A stretch of DNA of 64,000 nucleotides from Trichobilharzia szidati (Eukaryota > Platyhelminthes > Trematoda > Strigeidida > Schistosomatidae), in assembly GCA_944472155.2 (NCBI GenBank), contig OX235272.1, forward strand, positions 91,456,020-91,520,019. Direction: 5' to 3'. Every line of letters starts with the position of its first letter. Within the stretch, counting starts at the first letter, position 1. A program made the translations under genes and the position numbers. Below are positions 9,735 to 19,366 of the stretch, in pieces. A model generated the notes under the pieces. The model was not told the DNA's origin. It saw nothing but the letters and a program-made list of their open reading frames with translations, and did no database searches.

Positions 9735-9930
9735 CCATGGAGAAGTCATGACCAGTGGTGGGATTCACCATGTTGGCAGACGGATTACCTCCGATAGCAT
9801 TGGATGGAAGTGGTGTTACACTGTATGAACTGACAGATGTTAGAAACCAAGGTCTACTGAATTCCAACCTGATAGCTGAATAGTCAATGGACTCACCACG
9901 TGACCTGAAGGTCAGTTCACCCCATCCTAA
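9735..9930 (+). mobile_element. Diverged SINE-B variant, hammerhead part missing
   Basis: GAGAAGTCATGACCAGTGG, CGATAGCATTGG and GATAGCTGAATAGTCAATGG follow the head of the variant seen at 24430-24660 and 61600-61740. The sequence stops before the ribozyme. Confidence 0.55.
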
Positions 9931-10039
9931 ACAAACCAAAAGTCATAGGCTACACCTATGAAAACTATCTACTCTTAAAATCTCTAATGACATGTGTCAT
10001 GATTATGCAAATGACCTTGAACTCTCGACCACTTGGTGT

Positions 10040-10620
10040 GAGGATAAATACTCTCCAATGACACCGGCTGGTAGTCGCATTAAAATCACGAGTTGATAGA
10101 AGTCGGAATTCATGGACTGAGATTGGACCGGATTCCAGCGGGTAAATGATCTACGAAATTCCCTTGTAACCAGTAGGCCTTGAGTTAGGATGTGGTGAGA
10201 GCTGGCTGCTAGCCAAAGTTGGTAGACAGTAATTGACGTCAATGTTTATGTCGCCAATATTGATGGTGAGAAAATGAGAACAAAGGCTTTGCGTAGGCGG
10301 ATGCAGTTAGCACATGGATGATCTGACACAGCCACAAGAGATGCAAGGTTAACTTTCTGTGAGAAACAACCAATCAAAAGACTGTATTTTCTACTAACAA
10401 TAATCTACAATAATGTACATTAAAATCTATAAATATGTGTTGATTTTCCTTAATAAATGATCTGTTGCCTGGTCCTTGTATTCTGTTGTTACAAGGATAT
10501 GCCAACAAGTCGCGAACTAGGACGGAACAGCCGTCCAGTACTCCCTGCAGGTTTTCAATAGATCTTTAACTGATATCCCTCTCTATGATCAAGCCTGAAA
10601 CAAATCAAATCCCCCACAAA
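10040..10620 (+). mobile_element. SINE-B split by a solo LTR
   Basis: The head (10040-10190) and the hammerhead plus tail (10494-10620; GACGGAAC, CCGTCCAGTACTCC, TTTTCAATAG) belong to one SINE-B copy. They are separated by the LTR at 10191-10493, which is flanked by duplicated AGGA. The SINE is therefore older than the LTR insertion. Confidence 0.7.
10191..10493 (+). mobile_element. Solo LTR (303 bp) with 4-bp target duplication
   Basis: Begins TGTGGTGAGAGCTGG and ends TCTGTTGTTACA, the TG...CA form of an LTR. AGGA occurs at 10187-10190 and 10494-10497. The ends resemble the LTRs of the element at 10972-11887 (TGTGGTG...TGTTACA), so they may be relatives, but the middle differs. Confidence 0.75.
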
Positions 10621-10971
10621 CTTACTCTTGAAAAGAGATATATCGCCGATTTGACAACGGGATCTATTTATTCCTATGTCCATATTCTTGTTATGGCTAG
10701 TACTAATGCTTAACAAATATAAACACACCTGTGCAGTGGACAATGAATCACAGATAATTAGAGTTGTTAGAGTTGTTCAAACCTTTTTAACTGGAGGGAG
10801 TTTCAAAATAACAAACTGTAGGTTGAGCATAAAGAGTACAACTACATTGGATACAACTCTTCAAAGAAGCTTTTTATTGAACTGTATAGCTGAAAGACAA
10901 AAAAGAGGAGACGTTGTATAGAGTTTTCTTTCATCATAAATGTTCACACCGTATTATAATTGGAATAGTAG

Positions 10972-11219
10972 TGTGGTGTGGTGTGATACAGACAATGTCT
11001 CCCAACGGAATATTATGCTCACATATTCCCACAGTTCAATACTGCATTAGCAACAGAATACTATGTATATTTGAACATTCTATTTCATGTCGTTTAATGT
11101 AAACCAAAATCTCACGCTCAGTGATTGGTTGACGAATATAAACTGTAGATATACATAAACAGCGGTTTGATTAATGGAAAATATACCTTGTCTTCCGTGT
11201 CTTGCCTTCTGTTGTTACA
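10972..11219 (+). repeat. Left LTR
   Basis: Differs from the right LTR by a few substitutions and small length changes (an extra TGTGG unit at its start). Contains ATTGGTTGACGAATATAAAC, with a possible TATA-like element. Confidence 0.85.
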
Positions 11220-11242
11220 TTTGGTGTCGCTGCCTGCCAACA

Positions 11243-11640
11243 AATGGAAAGCCTATGCCCTGCATTTTTTGAAGGAGACATATGGATCTTATGGCAGAAC
11301 TTTGAGGCTGTTGCGCAGCTGAGTGGCGTTCAAGATCCGTCAGCGATCAGGCTGTTACTTGGAACGCTGCTTGGAGGTCGGGCGATGGCAGCATTTGATA
11401 GTGTGAGGCGAAACACCGGCGAACACGAGCCAAGATCATGCAAACTGCTCCCAAAGAGGGAAGCAACTAACATGGTCACTGTGAAACGGGGTCACGTAAG
11501 TACGATCAGAAATGCAAACAAAGAGAAGCGGGTGAACGTCAGTGAGTACCGGAACTCGAAACAGCAAGACAAGCTAACAAAGCTGCCAGCACCAAGAAGA
11601 TTGAACCGACTTCAGTCGAAAGTTTTGACGGTGGGACGAG
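11243..11640 (+). pseudogene. Gag fragment of a Ty3-type LTR element
   Basis: From MESLCPAFFEGD at 11244 the frame reads WQNFEAVAQLSGVQDPSAI and LLGTLLGGRAMAAFDSV, the pattern of the N-terminal Gag capsid region of metazoan Ty3/gypsy elements. Later, a stretch with RGHVSTIRNANK looks like a CCHC zinc knuckle that has lost its cysteines. The frame runs on into the right LTR (to 11717). Its open state over about 150 codons suggests a fairly recent copy. The nominal start at 11202 lies in the left LTR and is not preferred. Confidence 0.65.
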
Positions 11641-11887
11641 TGTGGTGGTGTGATACAGACAATGTCTGCCAACGGAATATAATTCTCATATATTCCCACA
11701 GCTCAATACTGCATTAACAAAAGAATACTATGTATATTTGAACATTCTATTTCATGTCGTTTAATGTAAACCAAAATCACACGCTCAGTGATTGGTTGAC
11801 GAATATAAACTGCAGATATATTATAAACAGCGGTTTGATTAATGGAAAATATACCTTGTCTTCCGTGTCTTGCCTTCTATTGTTACA
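11641..11887 (+). repeat. Right LTR
   Basis: Aligns along its full length with the left LTR. Ends TTGTTACA before the duplicated GTAG. Confidence 0.85.
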
Positions 11888-11891
11888 GTAG

Positions 11892-12480
11892 TAATCAGGA
11901 CTGGTTACTATTTCACCAGAAAAAGTTTGAAATTTCACTTGAATTAATAAAGAAACAAGTACAAACATCTATACCTCCAAAAAGATTTGACAATACTACT
12001 TGAATAATATAATAATATAGTAATAATAGTAATAGTAATAATAAACAGAAAACTAATTTAATTAGTGTTTATTTGTTTGTTTGTTTGTTGAAACTTCTAG
12101 GAAAGAATAAAAAGTATAAAATATCAACACTAAAAGCTTCTAATTAACAAGATTTCTTGGTGTAAGTTTTTGAACCCTTATTTCTTTCTAGCTTTATGTC
12201 TTTACTGAATTAGGCTTTATTAATTGTTAAAATTGGTTTGCAAGTCAGGTAGAACAAGAACAAACAAGTGATGAATATAATAAAAGAGTGAATTCACTCA
12301 CTACATGAGTGATTTGACTACAAGAAAAAACAACAACAACAAAACACTGGAATAAATCACACACTTCAATTTTAAATCTACTCTCTTTCTCTTCTACTAT
12401 ACTTCAAGTTAATTTATTCATCATTATGAATTAAGTAATAATAGGTTTGTCTAGCATGTGATAGATTTCTTTTCAGTTCT
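11892..12480. other. AT-rich low-complexity stretch
   Basis: Holds (TAA)n and (TTTG)n-like tracts (12000-12090) and no recognisable gene. Confidence 0.5.
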
Positions 12481-12549
12481 ATAATTTCTTAGGTACGTCT
12501 TCTTACGATTGTACCTCGACTGAAAGATGAAGTACCTAGACTAGCCACT

Positions 12550-12900
12550 TCAAATTGTATCTACCAATTCACATGCGCTTGTGGAGCGAGTTATATTGGT
12601 AGTTGCTCTAGGAACTTGATTTTTCGTGCTCAAGAACATCTCCCACTATGGCTAAGTAAAGGTGTAGTGAAAACCATTAACAGTTCGATATTCGACCATC
12701 TGGTGCAAACCGGCCAGAAAGCCAGCCAGCATTGAAGAATCCTTCTCTATAATCTACCGGGTGCCTAATAAATTGCCAAAATCATCGAAGCACCGCATGC
12801 TCCAAACAGCAGAGGCTATTGCAATTCGCCTCAAACAACCAGTGCTCTGTGTTCAAAAGAAGCAAGTCCAGCCCCTACTACTGCCCTGGCCGGCCTTCAG
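12550..12900 (+). pseudogene. PLE-2 GIY-YIG endonuclease domain
   Basis: Conceptual translation gives CIYQFTCACGASYIGSCSRN, then EHLPLWLSKGVVKTI, SSIFDHLVQTGQKAS, FSIIYRVPNKLP and AIAIRLKQPVLCVQKK, ending LLPWP. The Tyr/Ile/Gly motif of the nuclease is intact. One frameshift lies near 12720-12735. Upstream RT sequence is not recognisable. Confidence 0.75.
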
Positions 12901-13085
12901 TAGAGACCATAAATTCATGAATTTGTAATATTATCTTTCCTAATTTTTCTGACATTCAGTTTATTGCTATGCTGATGCTATTGAACTCTAATCTATTGAT
13001 ATTATTGATTCGATGTTATTTAAACAATATTATTGTTGTTCATAACACTAATTCATTCATTCACTATAATGTATATATAACTGTA

Positions 13086-13126
13086 GAGCCTGATGATGAA
13101 GTTATCGAAAAGAGTATTCTTTGTTC
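13086..13126 (+). ncRNA. Candidate hammerhead in PLE-2 3' region
   Basis: GAGC (13086-13089), CTGATGAT, a 9-nt stem II region without clear pairing, GAA, stem III AAGA/UCUU with loop GTAT, U at the cleavage position (13122), then GTTC (13123-13126) pairing with GAGC. The sister copy at 38463-38506 keeps stems I and III with compatible changes. The lack of a stable stem II makes this tentative. Confidence 0.4.
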
Positions 13127-13149
13127 AGTAACCATTCTTTTGAAAAATT

Positions 13150-13300
13150 ATTATTTATTATTGTTCCCTTGAGTTCCGAGTGGAACATAAGGCTTCAACA
13201 ACATCATAATCTCCTCTATGTCACCTTCGTATGGCCCACTTGTCGTTTCCCATTTAGTTTCCACTCGACGGTCTCATAGTTGTCGTCTGGGTAACCGGTG
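13150..13300 (-). mobile_element. RTE LINE 3' end fragment
   Basis: TTGTTCCCTTGAGTTCCGAG followed by TGGAACATAAGGCTTCA is the reverse complement of the RTE 3' terminus. The copy ends about 130 bases in. Confidence 0.7.
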
Positions 13301-13544
13301 TAGATTACTAACTCACTAGTTGACAATTTCGATTTTGCACATCCATTCCACCTACTCTCATAGATTCCTAGCACTTCTATGCACTTCTTCTTTTGGCTAC
13401 CGGGGGAGGCTTCCAAGTAGGAGCATTCCACTTCCTGATGTTTATTTTTGCTTTCATTGAAAGAAGACACATCGGCTGGCTGGCTGACTGGCTTCCCGAA
13501 GGCTAACACCAGTCGGCATTATTTCGTCTCTCCGATTCCAGCAA

Positions 13545-13680
13545 AGAATAAGTTTGTTTTTTATGTTTTTCTTGTTTTTTGAAGTTTCTAGGGTAGGGTC
13601 ACTACCCCTACGACCAACCTTCCTTCTTTTCCAGGGCTTAGGACCAGCTAAAAAACTATCGAATTAGTAAATTAGGCGAG
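13545..13680 (-). repeat. Possible SINE-D body fragment
   Basis: CGACCAACCTTCCTTCTTTT and nearby bases resemble the SINE-D body in minus orientation (GCCCAACCTTCCCTCTTTAC at 39387). No tRNA-like head. Confidence 0.3.
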
Positions 13681-13689
13681 GTTGTACCA

Positions 13690-13795
13690 ATTAATAGTAT
13701 CAGTCACAGCTAGCAAACACTACTGATTGATGTGAGTGGCAGTACAACTACTCATTTCAATCAAATCAGTAGTATATAGTTTTATACAAAATTTA
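13690..13795 (+). repeat. Hairpin repeat (family E), copy 2
   Basis: ACTACTGATTGATGTGAGTG pairs imperfectly with CATTTCAATCAAATCAGTAG. Followed by TATATAGTTTTATAC, as in the other copies. Confidence 0.55.
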
Positions 13796-13799
13796 AGAC

Positions 13800-14330
13800 T
13801 TTGGTAAGAAGTGACAATGAACACTAATCACAACTTGGTACAAGTTATCGGTACGACTCAGTCCATCCATCTGTTTTTATCAGTTACTTGTCATATACTT
13901 AACTAATGTTGTTAAAATGATTACTGACATGTAGATTTCTAATAGTGCTTTCTGTAAATGTATGTATATAACTGATTTTTCAGCGTTAGTAATGATACAG
14001 TAATCGGAGAATAACTATATAAAGTTAAAAATAAGTACAATTGCCTTGTAGTTAAACTACGAAATAAGAAAGTTCTGATAAAAAGTTCATTGTTGTTGTT
14101 GTTGTTACTGTTGTTTAAAGTATTCTTCAGATTGCTCTTCCTAAAATATTAGAAATATGAATAAATAAATTTCATTGGTTTATTAATGCACTTTCAGGTA
14201 TGCTAAACATGGATGGATAACAAGTTACACTTAAAAGATTAAACAGAACAGCCTGTTTTATACTTAGTAAGCTGGACACCATTATACTGTTGCTTAGTGT
14301 ACGTAAAGGTTTTAAAAGGTCACTTGTAGG
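13800..14330. other. No gene seen
   Basis: AT-rich with a short (GTT)n tract near 14092-14107. Confidence 0.45.
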
Positions 14331-14334
14331 TTCA

Positions 14335-14440
14335 ACCATCTCAGTGGTAAACTGTGTGACTACAGAAATTTGTGATGCAGATTCGAATCTCTGGCGGGCG
14401 GTGGGGGAATGAGGAAACATCAATCCCTTCAAGACTGCAA
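14335..14440 (+). repeat. tRNA-like SINE head, unclassified
   Basis: CATCTCAGTGGTAAACTG (A-box-like) and GATTCGAATCTCTGG (B-box-like) are spaced as in a tRNA-derived SINE. No acceptor stem closes, so it is not a tRNA gene. Confidence 0.4.
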
Positions 14441-14639
14441 ATACTCCAGAATGATAAATAGCAGTAGGCAGGAAACCTAAGTGGAAGGCACCATCCTACC
14501 GATTTCTTCTAACCACCTTATAATAATTTAAAATAAATTTACTAAGATGACCATTAAAAAAAACAAAAAGAGATAAAAACTTATTGATCCCTACATGTTT
14601 ACATTTCAGTTTCGATATTCCATTTCGATATCCCAAAAC

Positions 14640-15665
14640 TCAGTGAGGCGTTCGAAGTAAATACAGGAGTAAGACAAGGCTGACTGTTTATTATAACCGA
14701 TGGTATTCTTAATTATGATGAACTGGATTACGAGTCTGACTGTGCATATGAAGTGAGAAGACAGGAATACGCTGCACTGACTGATAAGAAAACTCTATGA
14801 GATCTGGATTTCGTGCACGGAGGATTTGTGTTTAATGTCACACAAACTCGAAGACTTGCAGGTAGGTGAAAACCCATAAAGTGGCTGAAGAGGCTGGCAG
14901 GCAGCGAAGACGTGACTCCAGACGTGAACATAGAAAAGACAGAGGTGATGAAGATAACCAACCAACCACCAACAGCAACAACAACCAGCACCAATCACCT
15001 CCAGTGAGAGAGATTTGAAAGAGGTCATTTCCTGCCTTCACTTATCTAGGCAGCACGGTTTCAACCAAAGACAACTGGAATGGATGAAGACATCAAAGAC
15101 AGCCAGTCAAAATCGAAAAGGTGAGATACACCTTCATAAACCTGAAACCAATTTGGAAATTTTCTGCACTTAGCCAGCATAAACAAAAAGATTCGGATTC
15201 TATTCAACACAAATGTGAAGTCAGTGAGTCACTGCTTCTATGAGGGTCGGAAACTAGCACTGTGCATGAGTTACGAAGAGCATTTCCAACAAGCTACTGC
15301 AGACTTTTATCAACAGCTGCCCACTTCACTGGCTGACTCCACACTGAAGATCAAATGGCCAGCCAGCCAGCCGGAAGGAATTAGCAAAAAACTTTGGCTG
15401 GGAGCGAACAAACAAGCAAGAGCTGATTGCTCAACAAATATGTCAAAGAAAATGGAGATGGATCGTGCACACTCTGTGGAGGTCGTTGAGCAATGCAGGC
15501 CATCGCTCGAGTGGGTCATTACTTCGAGGGTGACATGGAGGAGGAGAGATTATGGGCAATCGTGGGGCTAGCCAACTGAAGAGGCCAGTAGAAAATAGAA
15601 GAAAGTGCAGATGTGTTATTGAAGCCCTATGTTCCACTCGGAACCCAAGGGAATAATAATAATAT
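14640..15665 (+). mobile_element. RTE LINE fragment, broken FADD lineage
   Basis: Covers the RT motif B region (TGVRQG near 14665-14685) to the 3' end GTTCCACTCGGAACCCAAGG and (AAT)n at 15650-15665. The FADD box near 14809-14827 is destroyed. Downstream fragments (ITYLGS-like, LYEGRK, KLWLGANKQA) match the RTE C-terminal tail. It shares lesions with the copies at 19367-20715, 33235-34310 and 60300-61395. Confidence 0.75.
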
Positions 15666-15669
15666 CACA

Positions 15670-16310
15670 TTTGACAATTTCAATAACTGGAATGAGACAA
15701 AAGAACCCATTATAGCTGCTTTGAAGATCTTGGCAGTGATTGTTCCACCTCTGAAGCTTTACTGACATTATGCTTTCTAAATGGTTGTTTTGTTTAACTT
15801 CATCTTCGCACAGATGATCACCTGCTTTTTTCTGTATTATTGAAGTTAACTCCCTCTGAGAGACAGAAAGTTAATCCTTAATTTCCTAAAGAAAACATTT
15901 CCTTTAGCTGATTCTGTGTAGCGAAGAATGAATACATATATACTGACTAAGCACTATACTCACCTTTCACCCATGTTACAGAATTAAGATAAACTTTATG
16001 GTATTCTATGGCATTGTATAGCCCATCACGGAGACCTTGAATATTTTTGTCTCAATGAGCTTGGTATGTTATAACACGGAATATTTAGTTATTTAGTAAT
16101 CTTACGAATCATCCAGTGGCTTAGATAATTAAAAAAAGACTGCCATTTAACTATATCTTACTGAATTGTGTTCAACAAGTGTGTTCTTTGCGTGATTGCG
16201 TCTTTTTCTTCTAGATTCTGAATGACTAACCTTCTGCATGAGGACTGTTTGTTGACTTGCAATTAATAATTGTCTGATAATTTCCCTAATTGACTCAACT
16301 CTCGATTGTT
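15670..16310. other. No gene seen
   Basis: AT-rich sequence without a recognised repeat. Confidence 0.45.
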
Positions 16311-16319
16311 GATATTGTC

Positions 16320-16985
16320 CAAAAGAATCAAAGGACGTATGTACTACGCATTAGTTTTCTCCATCCTCCTTTATGGTTATGAGACATAGTCAGTCAAAGT
16401 GTAAGACATGAACAGGCTAGTTGTCTTTGACCACAGACGTTCGCGTTTTATCTCCAAAGTTAGGTGGTGTACTATCGTGCGTAATACCGAGGTTTGGTGT
16501 CGAGTATTAGATAGATAAGGGAGCTCAGTCGATAAGGTTGTGAAGCGACATCGACTTAAAGGGCTAGTATATGTGTTACTCATGCGTAGTCATTGCCTTC
16601 CTCGACGGGCATAGGATCATACTGTTAAAGAGCTAGTGGTGCTCAGAGCATGGCCTCATCAGTCAATGAAATCCACAACAGTTAGTTTAAGCTAGCCACG
16701 TAGGGAGGTGTAGACTACCTAGTTGGACTCCTCGGGATGCTAAGGACCAATGACTGGAGACAATCGGTGATATGGCTAGAAATCGTCCTCAGTGTCGCAG
16801 ATGCATTCAGTCACTGTAATCCGCCGTATCCTTGTTGGTATTCTTTCTCCATCACATTTCTGCTTGTTATTGTTCCTTAGAAGCTCTTTTTTCCCCTTTT
16901 TTTTCCTTCTAGCGCTACATGGAGTGTGTCAACTGGAACTGGTGTACTTCTGTTCAAAGTTCTACGTTGAAACCAGTTAGTCAGT
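16320..16985 (+). mobile_element. LINE-2 (non-LTR) 3' fragment
   Basis: Matches the C-terminal tail of a second non-LTR family: CTCCTTTATGGTTATGAGAC, then interrupted coding for RLVVFDHR, RWCTIV, RLKG...GVLLMR. The end is TACATGGAGTGTGTCAACTG followed by GTTCTACGTTGAAACCAG. Copies of the same 3' end lie at 51710-51785 (plus) and 34440-34520 (minus). Confidence 0.65.
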
Positions 16986-16999
16986 CAGTTCAAAAGAAT

Positions 17000-17750
17000 C
17001 TACACAATTCCATAGTTGATCAAAATGTCCCTAACGTATGGGAAAGAGTCTTTCGAAACGTTAAAAGTAAATAAAGAAGATCAAAGGAGATAATGAGGAG
17101 AAGAGCTGTTGCTTCTTAAAAATATCCCTGCTGGAAATAGATACCCAGCATGGCTTATGTGGGAGAGCAACAAAACCAGGAAGTTCAGCAGCAAAAAGAA
17201 AGACTATGCCTGAAAGTGAACTTGACAGAAGACTTAGCGACAGATATTTTAAAGAGGAAAGCTTCTAATTCCCGAAAATAATACCTTTCCTGCAGCAACA
17301 CTAAGAGTAGTAGTATTCTCTAGCCACCCACTGCTTCTAAGCAGTTTGAAGAACGAACTCCTGCATATGACGACCCCACTGTGCAAATGTCAGTTCAGCT
17401 GCTACAGTGGAGCTATTTACTTAAAGACTTCCTAGAGATACTACCTAACATGGTTACAAAGAAGCAACACTGGCTCAGTTAGGGTCGCTGTAATTGAATA
17501 CCTCATCAGCACACATCGCAACAAGTTCATCATTCACAGTAATTTACAAAGCAAATACAAATCTATCAAAGACAGTGTGTTCCAGACTTCTCTGTACAAA
17601 CAGAAGTCTTCATCATACGTACTGAGAAGTAAGAGTTATATGATCAGAGAAAAAAGAAACTAGTTCAGTCGCCACATCTACCATGAATCTAGTCCTATTG
17701 GGTTCCTTAGTTGTTGTTTGTCTTCTTAATCCCTTCATATTTTTTCTATT
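17000..17750 (+). other. Degenerate repeat, possibly PLE-related
   Basis: Around 17385-17640 one frame reads CQFSCYSGAIYLKTS, then IEYLISTHRNKF. This vaguely echoes the GIY-YIG strand of PLEs, but the key Tyr-Ile-Gly is not clear. Rest unassigned. Confidence 0.25.
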
Positions 17751-17754
17751 TTCA

Positions 17755-17995
17755 TGGGCCATTGGATCGAGTCCCAGTGGCTTAATGGTCTACGAGCTCG
17801 CCGCCTTGTAACCAGAAGGCCCTGGGTTCAAACACTGGAGGTGAGTGCGTACTGATGAAGAGTCTCAAACTAGGCTGACGAAACAGCTAGCTGTCCAGTA
17901 CTCCATGCAGGTTTTCCAATGGTTCTCTAACCGATATCAGCTCATGATGAAATCCTGTAACCAATCAATCAAATCCCTACAAGCTAATACTTGAC
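17755..17995 (+). mobile_element. SINE-B, complete 3' half
   Basis: tRNA-like head (AGTCCCAGTGGCTTAATGG, CCTGGGTTCAAACACTG), hammerhead 17849-17901 with C3 changed to A, then GTTTTCCAATGGTTCTCTAA, AGCTCATGATGAAATCCTG and the CTACAAGCTAATACTTGA end. Confidence 0.75.
17849..17901 (+). ncRNA. SINE-B hammerhead, C3A variant
   Basis: GTACTG pairs with CAGTAC. The core reads ATGAAGAG, so C3 (which must pair with G8) is A. GAAA is intact, and stem III is the palindrome ACAGCTAGCTGT. Expected to be inactive. Confidence 0.6.
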
Positions 17996-18389
17996 GTTAT
18001 AAAAGTACTATTTCTTTTCGTTTCTATGCACATCTTATTCACACCTGCCTTCGTTGAAAACTATTTTACATATTACGCAACTATTTTCCTAAACCTGTAT
18101 TATCCGGGTTTCTACTGGCTTTGTTGATTTATATTCATTTTTCATCACACCTGCAAACTTACACATGCAGCTGAAAGTCATTACCTCTTTGATCTCCCTC
18201 TGGTTACTATGTTGAATCAAGGAATAATTGTAACAATGTTAAAAGTCTATCAGATAGTTTGTTGTCAATACTACTACTACTAATAATAATAATAGTGCAT
18301 TGATTTCAGACTTACGTAAAGATAAGTGAATGTAGGTCAAGGTGAATTTATTCCAAGTTAGATTTCATCAGAAACTGACATCAAACACA

Positions 18390-18910
18390 CAGAATCACTG
18401 AAGGCCAGGATTGTACCGGAAAACCAATGTAACGACTGTGACGCCACATCACTTACACAGGGTGAGTTAGATTATGGAAACATAGGAATTTAGATAAATT
18501 TGGTATGATTGACCCTGCTAAGTTAAGTAATTTGGAAAATGGCTCAGTCATTCATTGCAATGTATTCACTTGCATGTTGTTGTCACACAATAGGGTGGTG
18601 TAGGGTGAAAGTAATAAAAAGTATATTATAGTTAGGGGGAGAGAGTGAGAGAGAGGTTAATCACTGAATCTTTCTTTGTTCGTTGAATCAACACCAAACA
18701 TATGTGAAATGGAAATGATGCAACACCTGTAGTTATACTGTGATAAACACCAAGAGGGAGATAGGAAAAAAATATCTAAAGTAAATTATGAAGCTGTGTG
18801 AATATATTCTGATATGATTATGAGCAACAATAAATTGCACTAGAAACGCCATCCAGTTATTAATGCTGTATCACTGTGTGTGTGTGTTTTATCAAATAAT
18901 TCTATCTAAC
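18390..18910 (+). mobile_element. Same family as 5190-5700 (PLE-3-like), degenerate
   Basis: SNLENGSVIHCN parallels GNLENSSPIALT at 5340. The shared 3' module (GATTATGAGCAACAATAAAT, AGAAACGCCATCCAGTTATT) follows at 18813-18865. The endonuclease motif itself is no longer readable. Confidence 0.45.
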
Positions 18911-18989
18911 ATGGAATCCTTTCCTCCTCATGACGTCACCAGGAGTCAAATCAGAGATCTTTAGGTTGACCATTCAGAAATTATGTCGG

Positions 18990-19110
18990 GCTCAAATAAC
19001 TCCATTATGGATAAGATTTTATTTTGATAAATCACACAGTGTTATACAGTAATATTAACTGATGACGTTTCGAGCACAAACTATTGCCACTCATAATCAT
19101 ATCAAATAAC
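18990..19110 (-). repeat. PLE-3-like 3' module, inverted copy
   Basis: The reverse complement gives GAGTGGCAATAGTTTGTGCT, CGAAACGTCATCAGTTAAT and CACTGTGTGATTTATC, matching 18820-18890. Facing the plus copy just upstream, it makes a tail-to-tail arrangement, unlike the head-to-head SINE pairs. Confidence 0.5.
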
Positions 19111-19317
19111 TCATTTTATTTATTTTAATAGAAATAATTCAGTCTCTTCGACTGCTTTAGCATTTTATCCACATTTGTTTTTAACAAGATAAAAAAATGT
19201 GTAACAGAGAACTTTTTTCAACTTCCCAGTATTGTTTCAATGATTCATATATGCCATGCAACCAGAGAAAGAGTCCACAGAGATTTCTCATTTTTCCATA
19301 GATCTTTATTTCACTTC

Positions 19318-19366
<49 letters not shown>
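19318..19366. repeat. (TA)n microsatellite
   Basis: Two nearly pure TA runs, at the 3' boundary of the RTE copy that follows. Confidence 0.9.

Larger units (their letters stand above)
10972..11887 (+). mobile_element. Short LTR retroelement (916 bp), gag-only, TRIM-like
   Basis: Two LTRs of about 248 bp (10972-11219 and 11641-11887) begin TGTGG and end TGTTACA. They enclose only about 421 bp. GTAG flanks both sides (10968-10971 and 11888-11891), a 4-bp target duplication. The interior starts with TTTGGTGTCGCTGCC, a plausible primer-binding region, and ends in a purine-rich run GGTGGGACGAG. No protease, RT or integrase is present, so it must move, if at all, with enzymes from a full-length Ty3-type relative. 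Confidence 0.85.
12490..13150 (+). mobile_element. PLE-2 copy, 3' part
   Basis: GIY-YIG coding remnant (12550-12900), then a non-coding 3' region with a hammerhead-like fold (13086-13126). A related copy with the same order lies at 37915-38530. The 3' end abuts an RTE fragment near 13150. Confidence 0.7.

Noticed and set aside
11202..11717. Host protein-coding gene
   Set aside because: The frame lies between two LTRs and continues into the right LTR; its sequence is Gag-like.
19058..19085. CTGATGACGTTTCGAG as a hammerhead
   Set aside because: No stem II and no GAAA; it is the reverse of the PLE-3-like 3' module.
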